The position numbers were made by a program, and so were the translations under genes. From the NCBI GenBank assembly GCA_963841705.1, contig CAWJDY010000040.1, positions 1 to 64,000 on the forward strand: DNA of 64,000 nt. The letters are read 5' to 3'. Origin of the DNA: VAZQ01 sp963841705 (GTDB taxonomy: Bacteria; Pseudomonadota; Alphaproteobacteria; Rhizobiales; Xanthobacteraceae). A model generated the notes under the pieces. It searched no databases. It was not told the DNA's origin and saw nothing but the letters and a program-made list of their open reading frames with translations. Shown here one piece after another: positions 25,402 to 34,316 of the stretch. How positions within the stretch are numbered: the first letter of the stretch is position 1; the number at the start of each line of letters is the position of its first letter.

Positions 25402-26207
25402 CGCTCGTCCACACCTGCCTCCCTCGGGCAGAGGCACAGCCCGCGCCGGCAGCCGCGCTCCTGCGTGCGCAAGGCCTGTACAAACGCTTCGGCGGCATCG
25501 AGGCCGTTCGCGACATCTCGCTTGCCGTTGCGCCCGGCCAGGTGCTTGCGATCATCGGGCCGAATGGAGCCGGCAAGTCGACGCTGCTCAACCTGCTGAG
25601 CGGGCTCTATCAGCCCGATGCCGGCGAGATGAGCTTCGATGGCGTGAACCTGGTCGGGCTGCCCGCGCACAAGCGCGCGCGGCTGGGGCTTGCCCGCACG
25701 TTCCAGAAGATCCGCCTGTTCCGAGGCGTGTCGGTGGGGGATAACGTCCTCGCCGCGTTTCACACCCGGCACGATATTCCGGGCTGGCAGTATCTCGTTC
25801 ACGCCGCCGCTTTCGAGCGCGACCGGGCACGCTGTCATGAGGAGGCGCTTCGACTTCTGTCCTTCGTCGGGCTCGAGCAGCGAGCGGCTCTCCCTGCGGG
25901 TTCGCTCGCCTATGGCGAGCAACGCATGCTCGAGCTTGCCCGCGCGCTCGCGGCCGGCCCGCGCCTGCTCATGGTCGATGAGCCTGCCGCGGGCCTCAAC
26001 GCCGCGGAAGTGGAGCGGCTGATCGAACGCATTCGCCTGCTGCAGCAGCGCGGCATGACCATCGTCGTGGTCGAGCACAACATGGATCTGGTGATGGAGA
26101 TCGCCGATCGCGTGCTGGTCATGGATTACGGGCAGCATCTGTTCGAGGGCACTCCGAGCGAGGTGCAGGCGCATCCGGCCGTGATCGCCGCATATCTCGG
26201 CACATGA
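25398..26207 (+). CDS. livG: branched-chain amino-acid-type ABC ATPase LivG
   Basis: 269 residues. Walker A GPNGAGKST, Q-loop RTFQKIRLFRGVSV, a signature variant LAYGEQRMLELARALA, Walker B LLMVDEPAAGLN and the switch histidine in VVVEHNMDLV. The first 23 residues precede the usual start of the family and may be spurious. LivG-specific C-terminal sequence is EGTPSEVQAHPAVIAAYLG. Its start overlaps the livM stop. Confidence 0.92.
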   Translation: MTLVHTCLPRAEAQPAPAAALLRAQGLYKRFGGIEAVRDISLAVAPGQVLAIIGPNGAGKSTLLNLLSGLYQPDAGEMSFDGVNLVGLPAHKRARLGLARTFQKIRLFRGVSVGDNVLAAFHTRHDIPGWQYLVHAAAFERDRARCHEEALRLLSFVGLEQRAALPAGSLAYGEQRMLELARALAAGPRLLMVDEPAAGLNAAEVERLIERIRLLQQRGMTIVVVEHNMDLVMEIADRVLVMDYGQHLFEGTPSEVQAHPAVIAAYLGT

Positions 26208-26280
26208 TTCCCCCGTGCCCCTCGCCCAGCATCGGCAGCGGCGGGTTTAAACCCCGCCCCTACGTACCAGCACGCGCCGC

Positions 26281-27024
26281 GTGATGAGCCCGTTGCTGCA
26301 AGCGGAGGGGCTCGAGCTCGCTTATGGCGAGGTACCGGTCTGCCGCGACCTGAGCTTCGAGGTCGCCGAAGGCGAGATCGTCACGCTTATCGGCGCCAAC
26401 GGTGCCGGGAAATCGACCACGTTGCGCGCGGTCGCCGGCGTGCTTCGCCCGCGTGCCGGCAGGATTTTCTTCTACGGCCAAGACGCCACGTCGCTTCCTG
26501 CGCACGCGCGCAGTGCGCTTGGCATCGCGCTCGTCCCCGAGGGCCGGCGGGTTTTTCCGTTCCTGACGGTGAGGGAAAATCTCGAGCTCGGCGCGTTCAA
26601 GTTTCGCACCGATCGCGCGAAGGTCCGCGCCCTGATGGAAAAGATGTTCGCCCTGTTTCCGCGGCTGCGCGAGCGCGCGCGCCAGAACGCCGGCACTCTG
26701 TCGGGCGGGGAGCAACAGATGCTCGCGCTGGGCCGGGCCATGATGTCGGAGCCGCGCCTCATTTGTCTGGACGAGCCTTCGCTTGGCCTTGCTCCCGTGC
26801 TGGTGCAGGAGATCTTCCGCACGGTGCGGGCGATCAATGCCGAGGGCACGAGCGTGCTTCTGGTCGAGCAGAACGCCCGCTACGCGCTCGAGACCGCGAG
26901 CCGCGGCTATGTGCTGCAGACCGGACGAATCATAGCGAGCGGCCCCTGCTCGAGCTTGCGTACCGATGAGCGCGTACGGCAGGCCTATCTCGGCCGCCGT
27001 TCCGCGGAAGTCGCGAAGCTGTGA
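26281..27024 (+). CDS. livF: branched-chain amino-acid-type ABC ATPase LivF
   Basis: 247 residues from GTG 26281, or 246 from ATG 26284. Walker A GANGAGKST, the LivF-specific VPEGRRVFPFLTVRENLELG, signature LSGGEQQMLALGRAM, Walker B LICLDEPSLGLAP and SVLLVEQNARYAL. A 73-bp gap separates it from livG and holds a small palindrome (GCGGGTTTAAACCCCGC at about 26239-26263). It completes the importer. Confidence 0.92.
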   Translation: MMSPLLQAEGLELAYGEVPVCRDLSFEVAEGEIVTLIGANGAGKSTTLRAVAGVLRPRAGRIFFYGQDATSLPAHARSALGIALVPEGRRVFPFLTVRENLELGAFKFRTDRAKVRALMEKMFALFPRLRERARQNAGTLSGGEQQMLALGRAMMSEPRLICLDEPSLGLAPVLVQEIFRTVRAINAEGTSVLLVEQNARYALETASRGYVLQTGRIIASGPCSSLRTDERVRQAYLGRRSAEVAKL

Positions 27025-27027
27025 AAT

Positions 27028-27903
27028 TCACCGCCCCAGGATGGCGTCCTGCATGGCGCGCGGGTCGCGATTGCGCCAGGCGCCCGCATCGACGGCATGG
27101 AAGAAATCGGCGAGGTGCCGGTTGAAGGCGGCCGGATCTTCCAGATTGATGGTGTGGCCGGCATTCGGCATGACGACCAGCCCGGCGCTCGCAATGGTGC
27201 GCTTCATCAGGAGCCCCGGCTCGAGACAAGGCCAGTCTTCGTCGCCGGTCATGATCAGCGTCGGGGCCGTGATGGTGCGTATCCTGTCGACGAGCTGGTA
27301 GAGGGACGGCCGGCGCTTCTGCACGCCGCGCATGGTATAGGCCGAGCCCTCGCTGGAATGCTCGGCAAGCTGCCGCGCGAACTCGCTCCAGCCGCGCGGG
27401 TCCTTGTTCTGGAACTGCACGCGTGTTGGCCCGAGCGCGTAGGCTTGCGCGGCCTTCGCCATCCCCGCTTCGAATCTGCGTGCCGCGGCTTCGGCCTCCT
27501 CCGCGAACTGCGCCCGTTTTTCCGGCGCCGCGCCGTAGCCGCAGCCTGCGATCACCAGCGAGCGCGCCCGTTGCGGATAGGTGAAGCCGAAATGCAGCGT
27601 CGCGAAGCCGCCCATGGACAGCCCGACGATATGCGCCTGGTCGAGATGCAGCGCATCAAGCACGGCGCGGATGTCGTCACGCGCGCGATCCTGCGAATAG
27701 CGTTCGTTATCCGCCGGGACGTCCGAAGGCGGATAGCCGCGGGCGTTGTAGGCGATGCAGCGGTAGCGGCGGGCGAAGGCGCGCAGCTGTGGCTCCCAGG
27801 AGCGGTGATCGCCGGCAAACTCGTGCACGAACACGATCGGAATGCCGGATCCGGCTTCCTCGTAATAGAGCTTGACGCCATCGTCGGTGGTCAGATGCGG
27901 CAT
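27028..27903 (-). CDS. alpha/beta hydrolase
   Basis: 291 residues from ATG 27903 (MPHLTTDDGVKL), chosen for the strong AGGAGGT site just before it. Features: oxyanion segment VFVHEFAGDHRSW, nucleophile elbow GLSMGG (Ser), acid region TGDEDWPCLEPG, and the catalytic His in PNAGHTINLEDP. This is the 3-oxoadipate enol-lactonase / haloperoxidase-like branch. It converges on livF with only 3 bp between stop codons. It may hydrolyse an ester or lactone in the pathway served by the importer; the substrate is not known. Confidence 0.87.
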   Translation of the reverse strand: MPHLTTDDGVKLYYEEAGSGIPIVFVHEFAGDHRSWEPQLRAFARRYRCIAYNARGYPPSDVPADNERYSQDRARDDIRAVLDALHLDQAHIVGLSMGGFATLHFGFTYPQRARSLVIAGCGYGAAPEKRAQFAEEAEAAARRFEAGMAKAAQAYALGPTRVQFQNKDPRGWSEFARQLAEHSSEGSAYTMRGVQKRRPSLYQLVDRIRTITAPTLIMTGDEDWPCLEPGLLMKRTIASAGLVVMPNAGHTINLEDPAAFNRHLADFFHAVDAGAWRNRDPRAMQDAILGR

Positions 27904-27955
27904 GACACCTCCTCTCATAGGCTTAAGGCGGCAACCATTCTCTCGGTCGTCATCA

Positions 27956-28067
27956 TCCGCGTATGCGGATGATCCAGTAGCCACCAAATGGCTCATTTGG
28001 CATGGCTGCGGCTGAACCCGCCGTGCTGGGATTACTGGACGCCCCGCTTAAAGCGGGGCGTGACAAC
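27956..28067. repeat. palA composite palindromic repeat, copy 3
   Basis: Same order as copy 2: CATCCGCGTATGCGGATG hairpin, then CCAGTA facing TTACTGG, then GCCCCGCTTAAAGCGGGGC. It lies between the hydrolase gene and the second intron; 27904-28322 contains no gene. Position 28190-28322 is the left half of a palD repeat that hosts the intron. Confidence 0.75.
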
Positions 28068-28322
28068 CCAGAGGAAGGTCCGCAACGACGCAGGAGACTG
28101 GAAGCCATAACCTTGACACAGGTCAAGGCAACCAAACCCGGTACTCTTCATCCCCTCTCGCGCTACCGCGCCACAAGTTGCCCCTCGACGTCATTCCGGG
28201 GCGCAGGAAAATCGGCCGTGCCGATTTGCCTGCGAGCCCGGAATCCATAACCCCAAGCAGTGATGTGTGCCACCGCAGCGTAACCACTTTCATCACTGCA
28301 TGGGCTGTGGTTATGGATTCCG

Positions 28323-30329
28323 GTAGCGTCAGGAGAGCAGGAGAGGAGGACGATCGTGAAAACGAGCTGAAACCTTTCGTAGCGGTCCAGAGGGTTCGAC
28401 TCCCTCCCGGCAAAGGCGCAGCCCGCCAGCCGGAAGCGAGCCTTGCACGTGTGCGGCAACGTCACGCGTGAAGCGTACGGTAGCAGGTGCTGAAGCTGCG
28501 GGTTAGCCCCGAAATCATTTTCGCTGAAGCCTTCGTAGTCCGGAATGCGGGGGCAGCATCGACGTGGCCGTCACTGGCGAGGGCACGTTGGTTCGACCGG
28601 GGTCCTGGAACGGAGCAGAGGCACGGGATGGATCGCCTGAAGACCTGAGAGATCCCATTCGCGTCCACGTGCGAGAACCGGAGCAGGGCAGCCGGCAACA
28701 AAAGCCCCGGCCTGGAGGAGACCTCCGCTCCTTCAGGAGCGCCACGGCGGGACACGAACCAGGAGGATCGCGTGGGCGGCGGGAGCGAACCAATAAGTGA
28801 CCGTTGATACGCGGGTGGGAAGTCGTAGCGCCTTCATAGTACCGACGAGAGCGGGGAACTGGGCTCACTGGGACCCGATGGAGGAAAGGGAGGCGTCGTG
28901 AGAGAGAACCATTGCCGGGAAACACGGGAGGGGACATGAACCTCGCGAACCTGTACACGAAACGACAATGGATAGCCGAACTGGCGAGAGCGAAGCCGAA
29001 GAAGGTGCTGTTCTCGCTGCACCACGTTATCGATCTGGAATGGATGCTGAAAGCCTACCGGCTGACCCGCAAGGATGGAGCGACTGGCATCGACGGTGTT
29101 ACCGCGAAGGAATATGAAGCGAAGCTGCAGGCCAATCTCTTGGACCTGCTCAATCGCATCAAGTCCGGAAGCTACAAAGCACCGCCGGTGCGCAGAACCT
29201 ACATCCCGAAGGCAGACGGCTCAAAGCGGCCGCTCGGCATTCCGACCTTTGAAGACAAGGTGGCGCAGCGGGCGATTGTCATGGTTCTGGCGACCATCTA
29301 CGAGCAGGACTTCATGCCTTGCTCGTATGGCTTCCGACCGCGACGCTCAGCCCATGAGGCGCTGCGCAAACTGCATGGCGCCATCTCGTGGCATGGACAG
29401 CACTGGGTGCTGGATGTCGATATACGCAAGTACTTCGACTCGATTCCGCACGCGCAACTTCGGGCGTTCCTCGACCAGCGAGTAACGGATGGCGTGATCC
29501 GACGGATGATCGACAAGTGGCTGAAAGCAGGGGTCCTGGAAGATGGAACCCTGCGCCTTGCGACTGAAGGTACCCCGCAAGGCGGCGTCATCTCACCGAT
29601 GCTCTCGAACATCTTCCTGCACCACGTGCTGGACGAATGGTTCGAGGCAGAGGTGCGACCCCGCATGCTGGGAGAGTGTACGTTGGTGCGCTTTGCCGAT
29701 GACTTCGTGATGACGTTCAAGAACCACCGCGACGCCAAACGGGTTCTGGAAGTGCTGGGGAAACGGCTTGCACGGTATGGGCTCACGCTGCATCCCGACA
29801 AGACCCGGTTCGTCGACTTCCGCCCCGAGCGCAAAGGTGGCACGCATCCGGACTGCGCCGAACCGCCGTTCGACTTTCTGGGCTTCACCCACACCTGGGC
29901 GAAGTCACTCAAGGGGCAGAACGTGGTACGGCAACGGACGGCCAAGAGCCGGCTCGCTCGCGCGCTGCTCGCGGCGAAGGAGTGGTGTCGGTTCAACCGC
30001 CACCTGCCGATCCTCGATCAGCGCAAGCGGCTGTCTGAGAAGCTGGTAGGTCACTATGCCTACTACGGTATCACGGGGAACAGCCGGCAACTCGCCACCT
30101 ACGCTCATCAGATCACAAGGACGTGGAGGAAGTGGCTGGAACGGCGGACGCGCTCGGAGCCTCTCTCATGGGAGCGGTTCTCTGCCTTCCTCGCCCGCCA
30201 TCCCCTCCCGCGACCTCGCATCGTCCATCAGTACGCCACCGCTAGCCAGGCTCTCTCATGAAGAACCGGAAGCGGTAATCCTGCACGTCCGGGTCCGTGG
30301 GGGGTGAGGGTGGTAACATCCTCACCTAC
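28323..30329 (+). mobile_element. group II intron, copy 2
   Basis: Same length and sequence as 13621-15627 except for C to A in the codon run AAAGCMCCGCCG (near 29181) and A to G in GACTCRATTCCG (near 29442). It sits at the equivalent point of another palD repeat: GGTTATGGATTCCG before, then ...GCGGCCCCGGAATGAC after. The near identity means recent copying or gene conversion. Confidence 0.85.
28912..30261 (+). CDS. ltrA: group II intron reverse transcriptase/maturase (second copy)
   Basis: 449 residues, identical in protein sequence to the product of 14210-15559, including RFADDFVM and GTPQGGVISPM. ATG 28936 with GGAGGGGAC before it is the likelier start. Both copies are intact, so each may act on either intron. 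Confidence 0.93.
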   Translation: MPGNTGGDMNLANLYTKRQWIAELARAKPKKVLFSLHHVIDLEWMLKAYRLTRKDGATGIDGVTAKEYEAKLQANLLDLLNRIKSGSYKAPPVRRTYIPKADGSKRPLGIPTFEDKVAQRAIVMVLATIYEQDFMPCSYGFRPRRSAHEALRKLHGAISWHGQHWVLDVDIRKYFDSIPHAQLRAFLDQRVTDGVIRRMIDKWLKAGVLEDGTLRLATEGTPQGGVISPMLSNIFLHHVLDEWFEAEVRPRMLGECTLVRFADDFVMTFKNHRDAKRVLEVLGKRLARYGLTLHPDKTRFVDFRPERKGGTHPDCAEPPFDFLGFTHTWAKSLKGQNVVRQRTAKSRLARALLAAKEWCRFNRHLPILDQRKRLSEKLVGHYAYYGITGNSRQLATYAHQITRTWRKWLERRTRSEPLSWERFSAFLARHPLPRPRIVHQYATASQALS

Positions 30330-30407
30330 CCGGCGCTCCGCTCGCACTCGCGGCCCCGGAATGACAGCTAGAGTAGTTTGTGATGCAGTACGGCTAGTGC
30401 GTCGCCC

Positions 30408-31028
30408 CTACAGCCCTGCCCGTAATAATCCGCGTGCGCGGATGAGGTGTGATAGTTTCTTGCGGGCGTAGAACATTCGGGTTTTGACCGTATTGCAGGG
30501 AATGCCCAGGATCTGCGCCACCTCCCGCACCGATTTGTCATGATAATAGACGAGGTCGAGGATTTCGCGGTGCTCGCGCGAGAGCCGGGAGAGGCAGTTG
30601 CGCAGGATCTCACGCCGGCGTTTGGCCGCATAGGCGAGCTCCGGATCTTCTGCCGGATCCGCGATCGCGGTCTCCTCCCCATCAGCGCTCGTCTCGCCGC
30701 GGCCATCCCTTAGCTCGCTCAGGGCCTTGTTGCGCGCAATCGCCAGCAGCCAGGTCGAGACGGAGGAGCGGCCCTGGAAGCGGCTCGCCTGCTGCCAGAC
30801 GGCGAGAAATACTTCACTGCTGAGGTCCTCTGCCGCCGCCGCGCTGCCGAGCATGCGCAGGAGAAAGCGGTAGACCCGCGCCTGATGGCGCACGAACAGG
30901 AGCTGCATGGCGAGCCGGTTGCGCTGCGCCACCTTCGCGATCAGCGCCTCGTCGCTGGCGTCACAGTGCGCCGCGGCTGCCGGATTGCCTGCGATTAGGG
31001 ATGTGCTGGTGGAGACGCGCTTATGCAT
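30408..31028 (-). CDS. ECF-type RNA polymerase sigma factor
   Basis: 206 residues. Sigma-2 region from about 45 (LLFVRHQARVYRFLLRMLG, then AEDLSSEVFLAVWQQASRF), the core-binding and -10 recognition part; then an acidic linker; then sigma-4 (LSREHREILDLVYYHDKSV with HTH EVAQILGIPCNTVKTRMFYARKKL). No anti-sigma factor is beside it; the sequence downstream is now the intron-bearing repeat, so a partner gene may have been lost or lie elsewhere. The start is ATG 31028. Confidence 0.9.
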   Translation of the reverse strand: MHKRVSTSTSLIAGNPAAAAHCDASDEALIAKVAQRNRLAMQLLFVRHQARVYRFLLRMLGSAAAAEDLSSEVFLAVWQQASRFQGRSSVSTWLLAIARNKALSELRDGRGETSADGEETAIADPAEDPELAYAAKRRREILRNCLSRLSREHREILDLVYYHDKSVREVAQILGIPCNTVKTRMFYARKKLSHLIRARGLLRAGL

Positions 31029-31135
31029 GGACGCTTCCCTTCGATTTTAACCAGAACCATGGTTAGTGCCGAGGAAGCGCAGGGTGTGTGACGCACGTCA
31101 CAAAACTGCTGATGATGCGCTGCAGAACCGGGGGC

Positions 31136-31163
31136 GTAGGGGCGGGTTTGAAACCCGCCCTAC
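31136..31163. repeat. short palindrome GGGCGGGTTT/AAACCCGCCC, copy 1
   Basis: GTAGGGGCGGGTTTGAAACC and its complement form a 28-bp near-perfect palindrome upstream of the sigma factor gene. Further copies: 31582-31607 and, shortened, 26239-26263. Known rhizobial intergenic repeats look like this. Confidence 0.6.
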
Positions 31164-31210
31164 AAGCCCTACAAGCTGCACCGCATCCGGGACACGGGCC
31201 GGGCGGGGGG

Positions 31211-31540
31211 CTATGCCGTCGTCGCGTCGCGTGCGACGGGAGCCCTGTTGAGCTGCGATATGGCCTGCTCGATGTAGCCGGCCCGATATGAGAACCAATG
31301 CACGGCGCAACAATGCGGACAGCGCACCCGAATCTCGCGCGTCCAGTTGCTCCTCACGGCTGCCGTGTGGCCGGGTACTTCCACATGCACAGGCTTGCGC
31401 GCCTGCGGACATTTGAACTCGAGCAGAACGGGACCGCCGTGTCTGGATGGAGAGGAGGGCATCTGGTTCGCCTGCTGGCCTCGTATCGAGCCGCCGCCCA
31501 TCACCATCATGATCACTGATGGAGGTGCGGCCAATAACAT
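31211..31540 (-). CDS. small protein with paired-cysteine (zinc-ribbon-like) core
   Basis: 109 residues if begun at ATG 31540; ATG 31462 (MPSSPSRHGG) would give 83. The core is LLEFKCPQARKPVHVEV, then VRCPHCCAVHWFSY, a two-strand cysteine pair layout, followed by a helix (GYIEQAISQL). Proteins with this shape are common and unnamed in rhizobia. It lies 182 bp upstream of the sigma factor gene on the same strand and might share its transcript. Confidence 0.55.
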   Translation of the reverse strand: MLLAAPPSVIMMVMGGGSIRGQQANQMPSSPSRHGGPVLLEFKCPQARKPVHVEVPGHTAAVRSNWTREIRVRCPHCCAVHWFSYRAGYIEQAISQLNRAPVARDATTA

Positions 31541-31712
31541 GCGTTAATGGCGGGGCCGTCGCATAGGGACTCCGCCTTGTCGGGGCGGGTTTCAAACCCG
31601 CCCCTACACCAGAGGGTGAGAGGTCGTGTTACAGCACCTGGGCAACGAGGCTGGCCTGCCGACGCTCGCGGATATCCGCGCCGTGCAGCGCAGTTTGCGC
31701 GTGAGGTGAACA

Positions 31713-32180
31713 ATGTCTGATGCCAATCTCGTCGGCGGCTCGCTACGCGATCGCGAGCAGCTTCTGAAGCTGCATGCAGACTATATCGATGCCAATGCTC
31801 GCTTCGACCGGGAAAAGCTCGATCCGATCTGGAGCAAGGCGCCGGAGGCGGTTTTTTTCAATCTCAACGGACACACTTACAAGGGCCGCGATCATTGGTT
31901 CAAGCTTTGGGATTTCTACGGAAAGAACGTGGAGTCGAGCTACTGGACCCCGTTCGACCTCGGCGGCGGCGTCTGCGACGACATGGCCGTGATCTGGTGT
32001 CACCGCCGCACCCGGAGGGATTGGACCGGCAAGGAGCCGCCCCCTGAGAACATCCATTACGGCGGCGATGAATTCATCACCCGCTCGACGATGGTGTTCC
32101 GCAAGGAAGGCGGCGAGTGGCGGGTGGTGCACGCGCATTTCTCGCCGGCAAGCTCCGCAGCAAGGCCGGGGGGCGTGTAA
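31713..32180 (+). CDS. NTF2-like (SnoaL/DUF4440-type) protein
   Basis: 155 residues. A helical start (REQLLKLHADYIDANARFD) and a curved-sheet region (VFFNLNGHTYKGRDHW, then TMVFRKEGGEWRVVHAHFS) give the cone-shaped NTF2 fold. This fold hosts small-molecule isomerases, hydratases and ligand binders. It begins a run of same-strand genes with the LLM oxidoreductase 18 bp later. No catalytic residues can be assigned with confidence. Confidence 0.75.
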   Translation: MSDANLVGGSLRDREQLLKLHADYIDANARFDREKLDPIWSKAPEAVFFNLNGHTYKGRDHWFKLWDFYGKNVESSYWTPFDLGGGVCDDMAVIWCHRRTRRDWTGKEPPPENIHYGGDEFITRSTMVFRKEGGEWRVVHAHFSPASSAARPGGV

Positions 32181-32198
32181 GTCTGGCGCGGGATCGCC

Positions 32199-33236
32199 AT
32201 GGTCCAATCCTTAAAGCTGAGCGTTCGCCTGCATGGCGGCCTCGCTCCCGAGCGCTGCGTCGAGCTGGCGAAAGCCGCCGAGACGAGCGGCTTTCATACG
32301 GTTTGGTTTGCCGAGAACCCCTTCAATCGTGGGGTGCTACCCGCGGCTGCGGCCTGTGCTGCCGCCACCCGCCGGATCGGCATCGGCATCGGCGTGTTCA
32401 ATCCGTACAACCGGCATCCGACCCTCATGGCCATGGAGATCGGAGCCCTGGATGAGCTGGCGCAGGGCAGGGTACGAGCGGGCATCGGCTCGGGCATCGC
32501 GGCGGCGACCCGGCGCATGGGGCTGAACCCCGACCGCCCGCTTGCGGCCGTGCGCGACGCGATCACCATCGTGCGGGGCATGCTCGCCGGCGCGGAGGTG
32601 AGCTACACCGGCCGCGTGTTCTCCGCACTCAATGTCAGGCTGGAATACAAGGCCATTCGCCCGCGCATGCCGCTGCTCATGGCCGCGCGCGGCGACCGGG
32701 CGCTCGCGCTGTGCGGCGAGATCGCCGACGGGTTGATGATCTCGAACATGTGCCCGGCGCCGTTTACCAGGCATGCGGTCGAACTGATGCGGCGGTCCGC
32801 AATTGCGGCCGGCCGGGATGCTCCTGCCGAGGTGGTCCAGTACATCCCGTGCGCGGCGCACCCGGATCGAGGCGAGGCTCATCGCCTTGCCAAGGAGGTA
32901 GTGGGCAGGCTCCTGGTCGACTACTGGTCCCTCGGCGAGCGCGTGCCGTCGGCAAAATCGGCCCTGCTGCGGGCGCAGGACCTGTCGGCCGCCGACATCG
33001 TGGCAGCGGTGGAAAATCTGCGCGCCGGCAAGAGCGCCGCGGAAGTGCTGGATGATCGCTTTCTCGCTGCCTTTGCCGTTGCCGGCACGGCCGAGGACTG
33101 CCTCGCTCGGACGGGTATCTATCTCGAAGCTGGAGCCACCGAGCTGGTTCTCAGCTTTGCCGGCCCCGATCCCGACAGCGATATGCACTATCTCGGCGGC
33201 GCTCTCCGTACCTCCCCCTTTCAGGGGGAGGTATAG
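32199..33236 (+). CDS. LLM-class flavin-dependent oxidoreductase
   Basis: 345 residues. Bacterial luciferase-like TIM barrel: SVRLHGGLAPERCVELAKAAE, VWFAENPFNRG, IGIGVFNPYNRHPTLMAMEIG, RVRAGIGSGIAA and the later FEDC-like AAFAVAGTAEDCLART. These resemble F420-dependent methylenetetrahydromethanopterin reductase-like enzymes; FMN or F420 is the probable cofactor. The last eight residues (TSPFQGEV) and the stop come from a palC repeat arm (33212-33236), so the natural end has been altered by repeat insertion. Confidence 0.85.
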   Translation: MVQSLKLSVRLHGGLAPERCVELAKAAETSGFHTVWFAENPFNRGVLPAAAACAAATRRIGIGIGVFNPYNRHPTLMAMEIGALDELAQGRVRAGIGSGIAAATRRMGLNPDRPLAAVRDAITIVRGMLAGAEVSYTGRVFSALNVRLEYKAIRPRMPLLMAARGDRALALCGEIADGLMISNMCPAPFTRHAVELMRRSAIAAGRDAPAEVVQYIPCAAHPDRGEAHRLAKEVVGRLLVDYWSLGERVPSAKSALLRAQDLSAADIVAAVENLRAGKSAAEVLDDRFLAAFAVAGTAEDCLARTGIYLEAGATELVLSFAGPDPDSDMHYLGGALRTSPFQGEV

Positions 33237-33260
33237 CGTGAGATGTGATAGCAGGGCGGC

Positions 33261-34316
33261 ATGATCGGAGTGGGCATCGTCGGCTGCAATTACGGGGGCA
33301 AAGTCCTCCTGCCCGCATTCCTCACGGATGCGCGTTGCGAAGTGGTCGCGCTCGCGGGCACCGATGCGGAGCGCACCGCGGAGCTGGCAGGGCGCCTGAA
33401 CGTCGCGCGCGGGCTGGGGGATTGGCGCTTGCTGGTCGAGGACAGCGCCGTCACAGCGGTTGCGATCGCGGTCCCTCCCGACCTTCAGCCGGAGGTCGCG
33501 CGCCATGCGCTTGCGCTGGGCAAGCCGGTCTTCGTGGAAAAACCGCTCGCTGCCGATCTCGCCGGGGCAAAGGCCATGCTGGTCGCGGCGCAACAAAGCG
33601 GTCGGCCTACCATCGTCGACTTCAATTTTCCCGAGCTGCGGAGCTGGCAGCGGGCAAAGGCGATCGTTGCCCAGAACATGCTGGGGCGCTTGCGCCACGC
33701 CGTGGTGACCTGGAACGTGGAGAATGCGGCGACGCGTCTGCGCCTGAAGAGCTGGAAGACGCAGCCGCAGGGCGGGGGCGGCGTGCTGGGGAATTTCGTC
33801 TCCCACTGCCTGTATTATCTCGAATGGTTATGCGGCCCGATCTCGGGACTGTGCGGCAGGACCTTCATGTTGCCGGACGGGGAGACGCAGGCGAGCGTCG
33901 CGCTCGCGCTAGCCTTCGCTTCGGGCGCAGGCGGCAGCTTGCAGATGAGCTGCGCCTCGTATCTCGGCTCCGGTCACCGCATCGAGCTCTATGGCGAGGA
34001 CGGCACGCTTGTCCTCGCCAATCCGACCGCGGACTATTTCCGCGGCTTCACCCTGCAACATGCAAGGCGCGGCGATGACCGCTGGCAGGTGGAGACGTTC
34101 GCGCACGAGACCGGGGATCCCGCTGCCGATTCCCGCATCGCGCCGGTCTCGCAGCTGGTGCATCGTTTCCTGGATGCGTGCGCGAGCGGAGGGACGCCGG
34201 CGCCCGGCTTCGCGGCGGGCTATCGCGTGCAGTCCCTGATCGATGCCGTAGAGCGTTCCCATGGGTCCGGCCGCTGGATCGACATCCCCTTGCCCGGCAG
34301 CGAGGCGCAGGCGTGA
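33261..34316 (+). CDS. Gfo/Idh/MocA family oxidoreductase
   Basis: 351 residues. N-terminal Rossmann domain (GVGIVGCNYGGKVLLPAF) and the family motif VEKPLAADLAGAKAM, with the EKP lysine. The C-terminal sheet domain includes the H-containing GNFVSHCLYYLEWL. Likely oxidises or reduces a sugar or cyclitol with NAD(P). The stop overlaps the GTG start of the epimerase gene, so they are coupled. Confidence 0.87.
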   Translation: MIGVGIVGCNYGGKVLLPAFLTDARCEVVALAGTDAERTAELAGRLNVARGLGDWRLLVEDSAVTAVAIAVPPDLQPEVARHALALGKPVFVEKPLAADLAGAKAMLVAAQQSGRPTIVDFNFPELRSWQRAKAIVAQNMLGRLRHAVVTWNVENAATRLRLKSWKTQPQGGGGVLGNFVSHCLYYLEWLCGPISGLCGRTFMLPDGETQASVALALAFASGAGGSLQMSCASYLGSGHRIELYGEDGTLVLANPTADYFRGFTLQHARRGDDRWQVETFAHETGDPAADSRIAPVSQLVHRFLDACASGGTPAPGFAAGYRVQSLIDAVERSHGSGRWIDIPLPGSEAQA

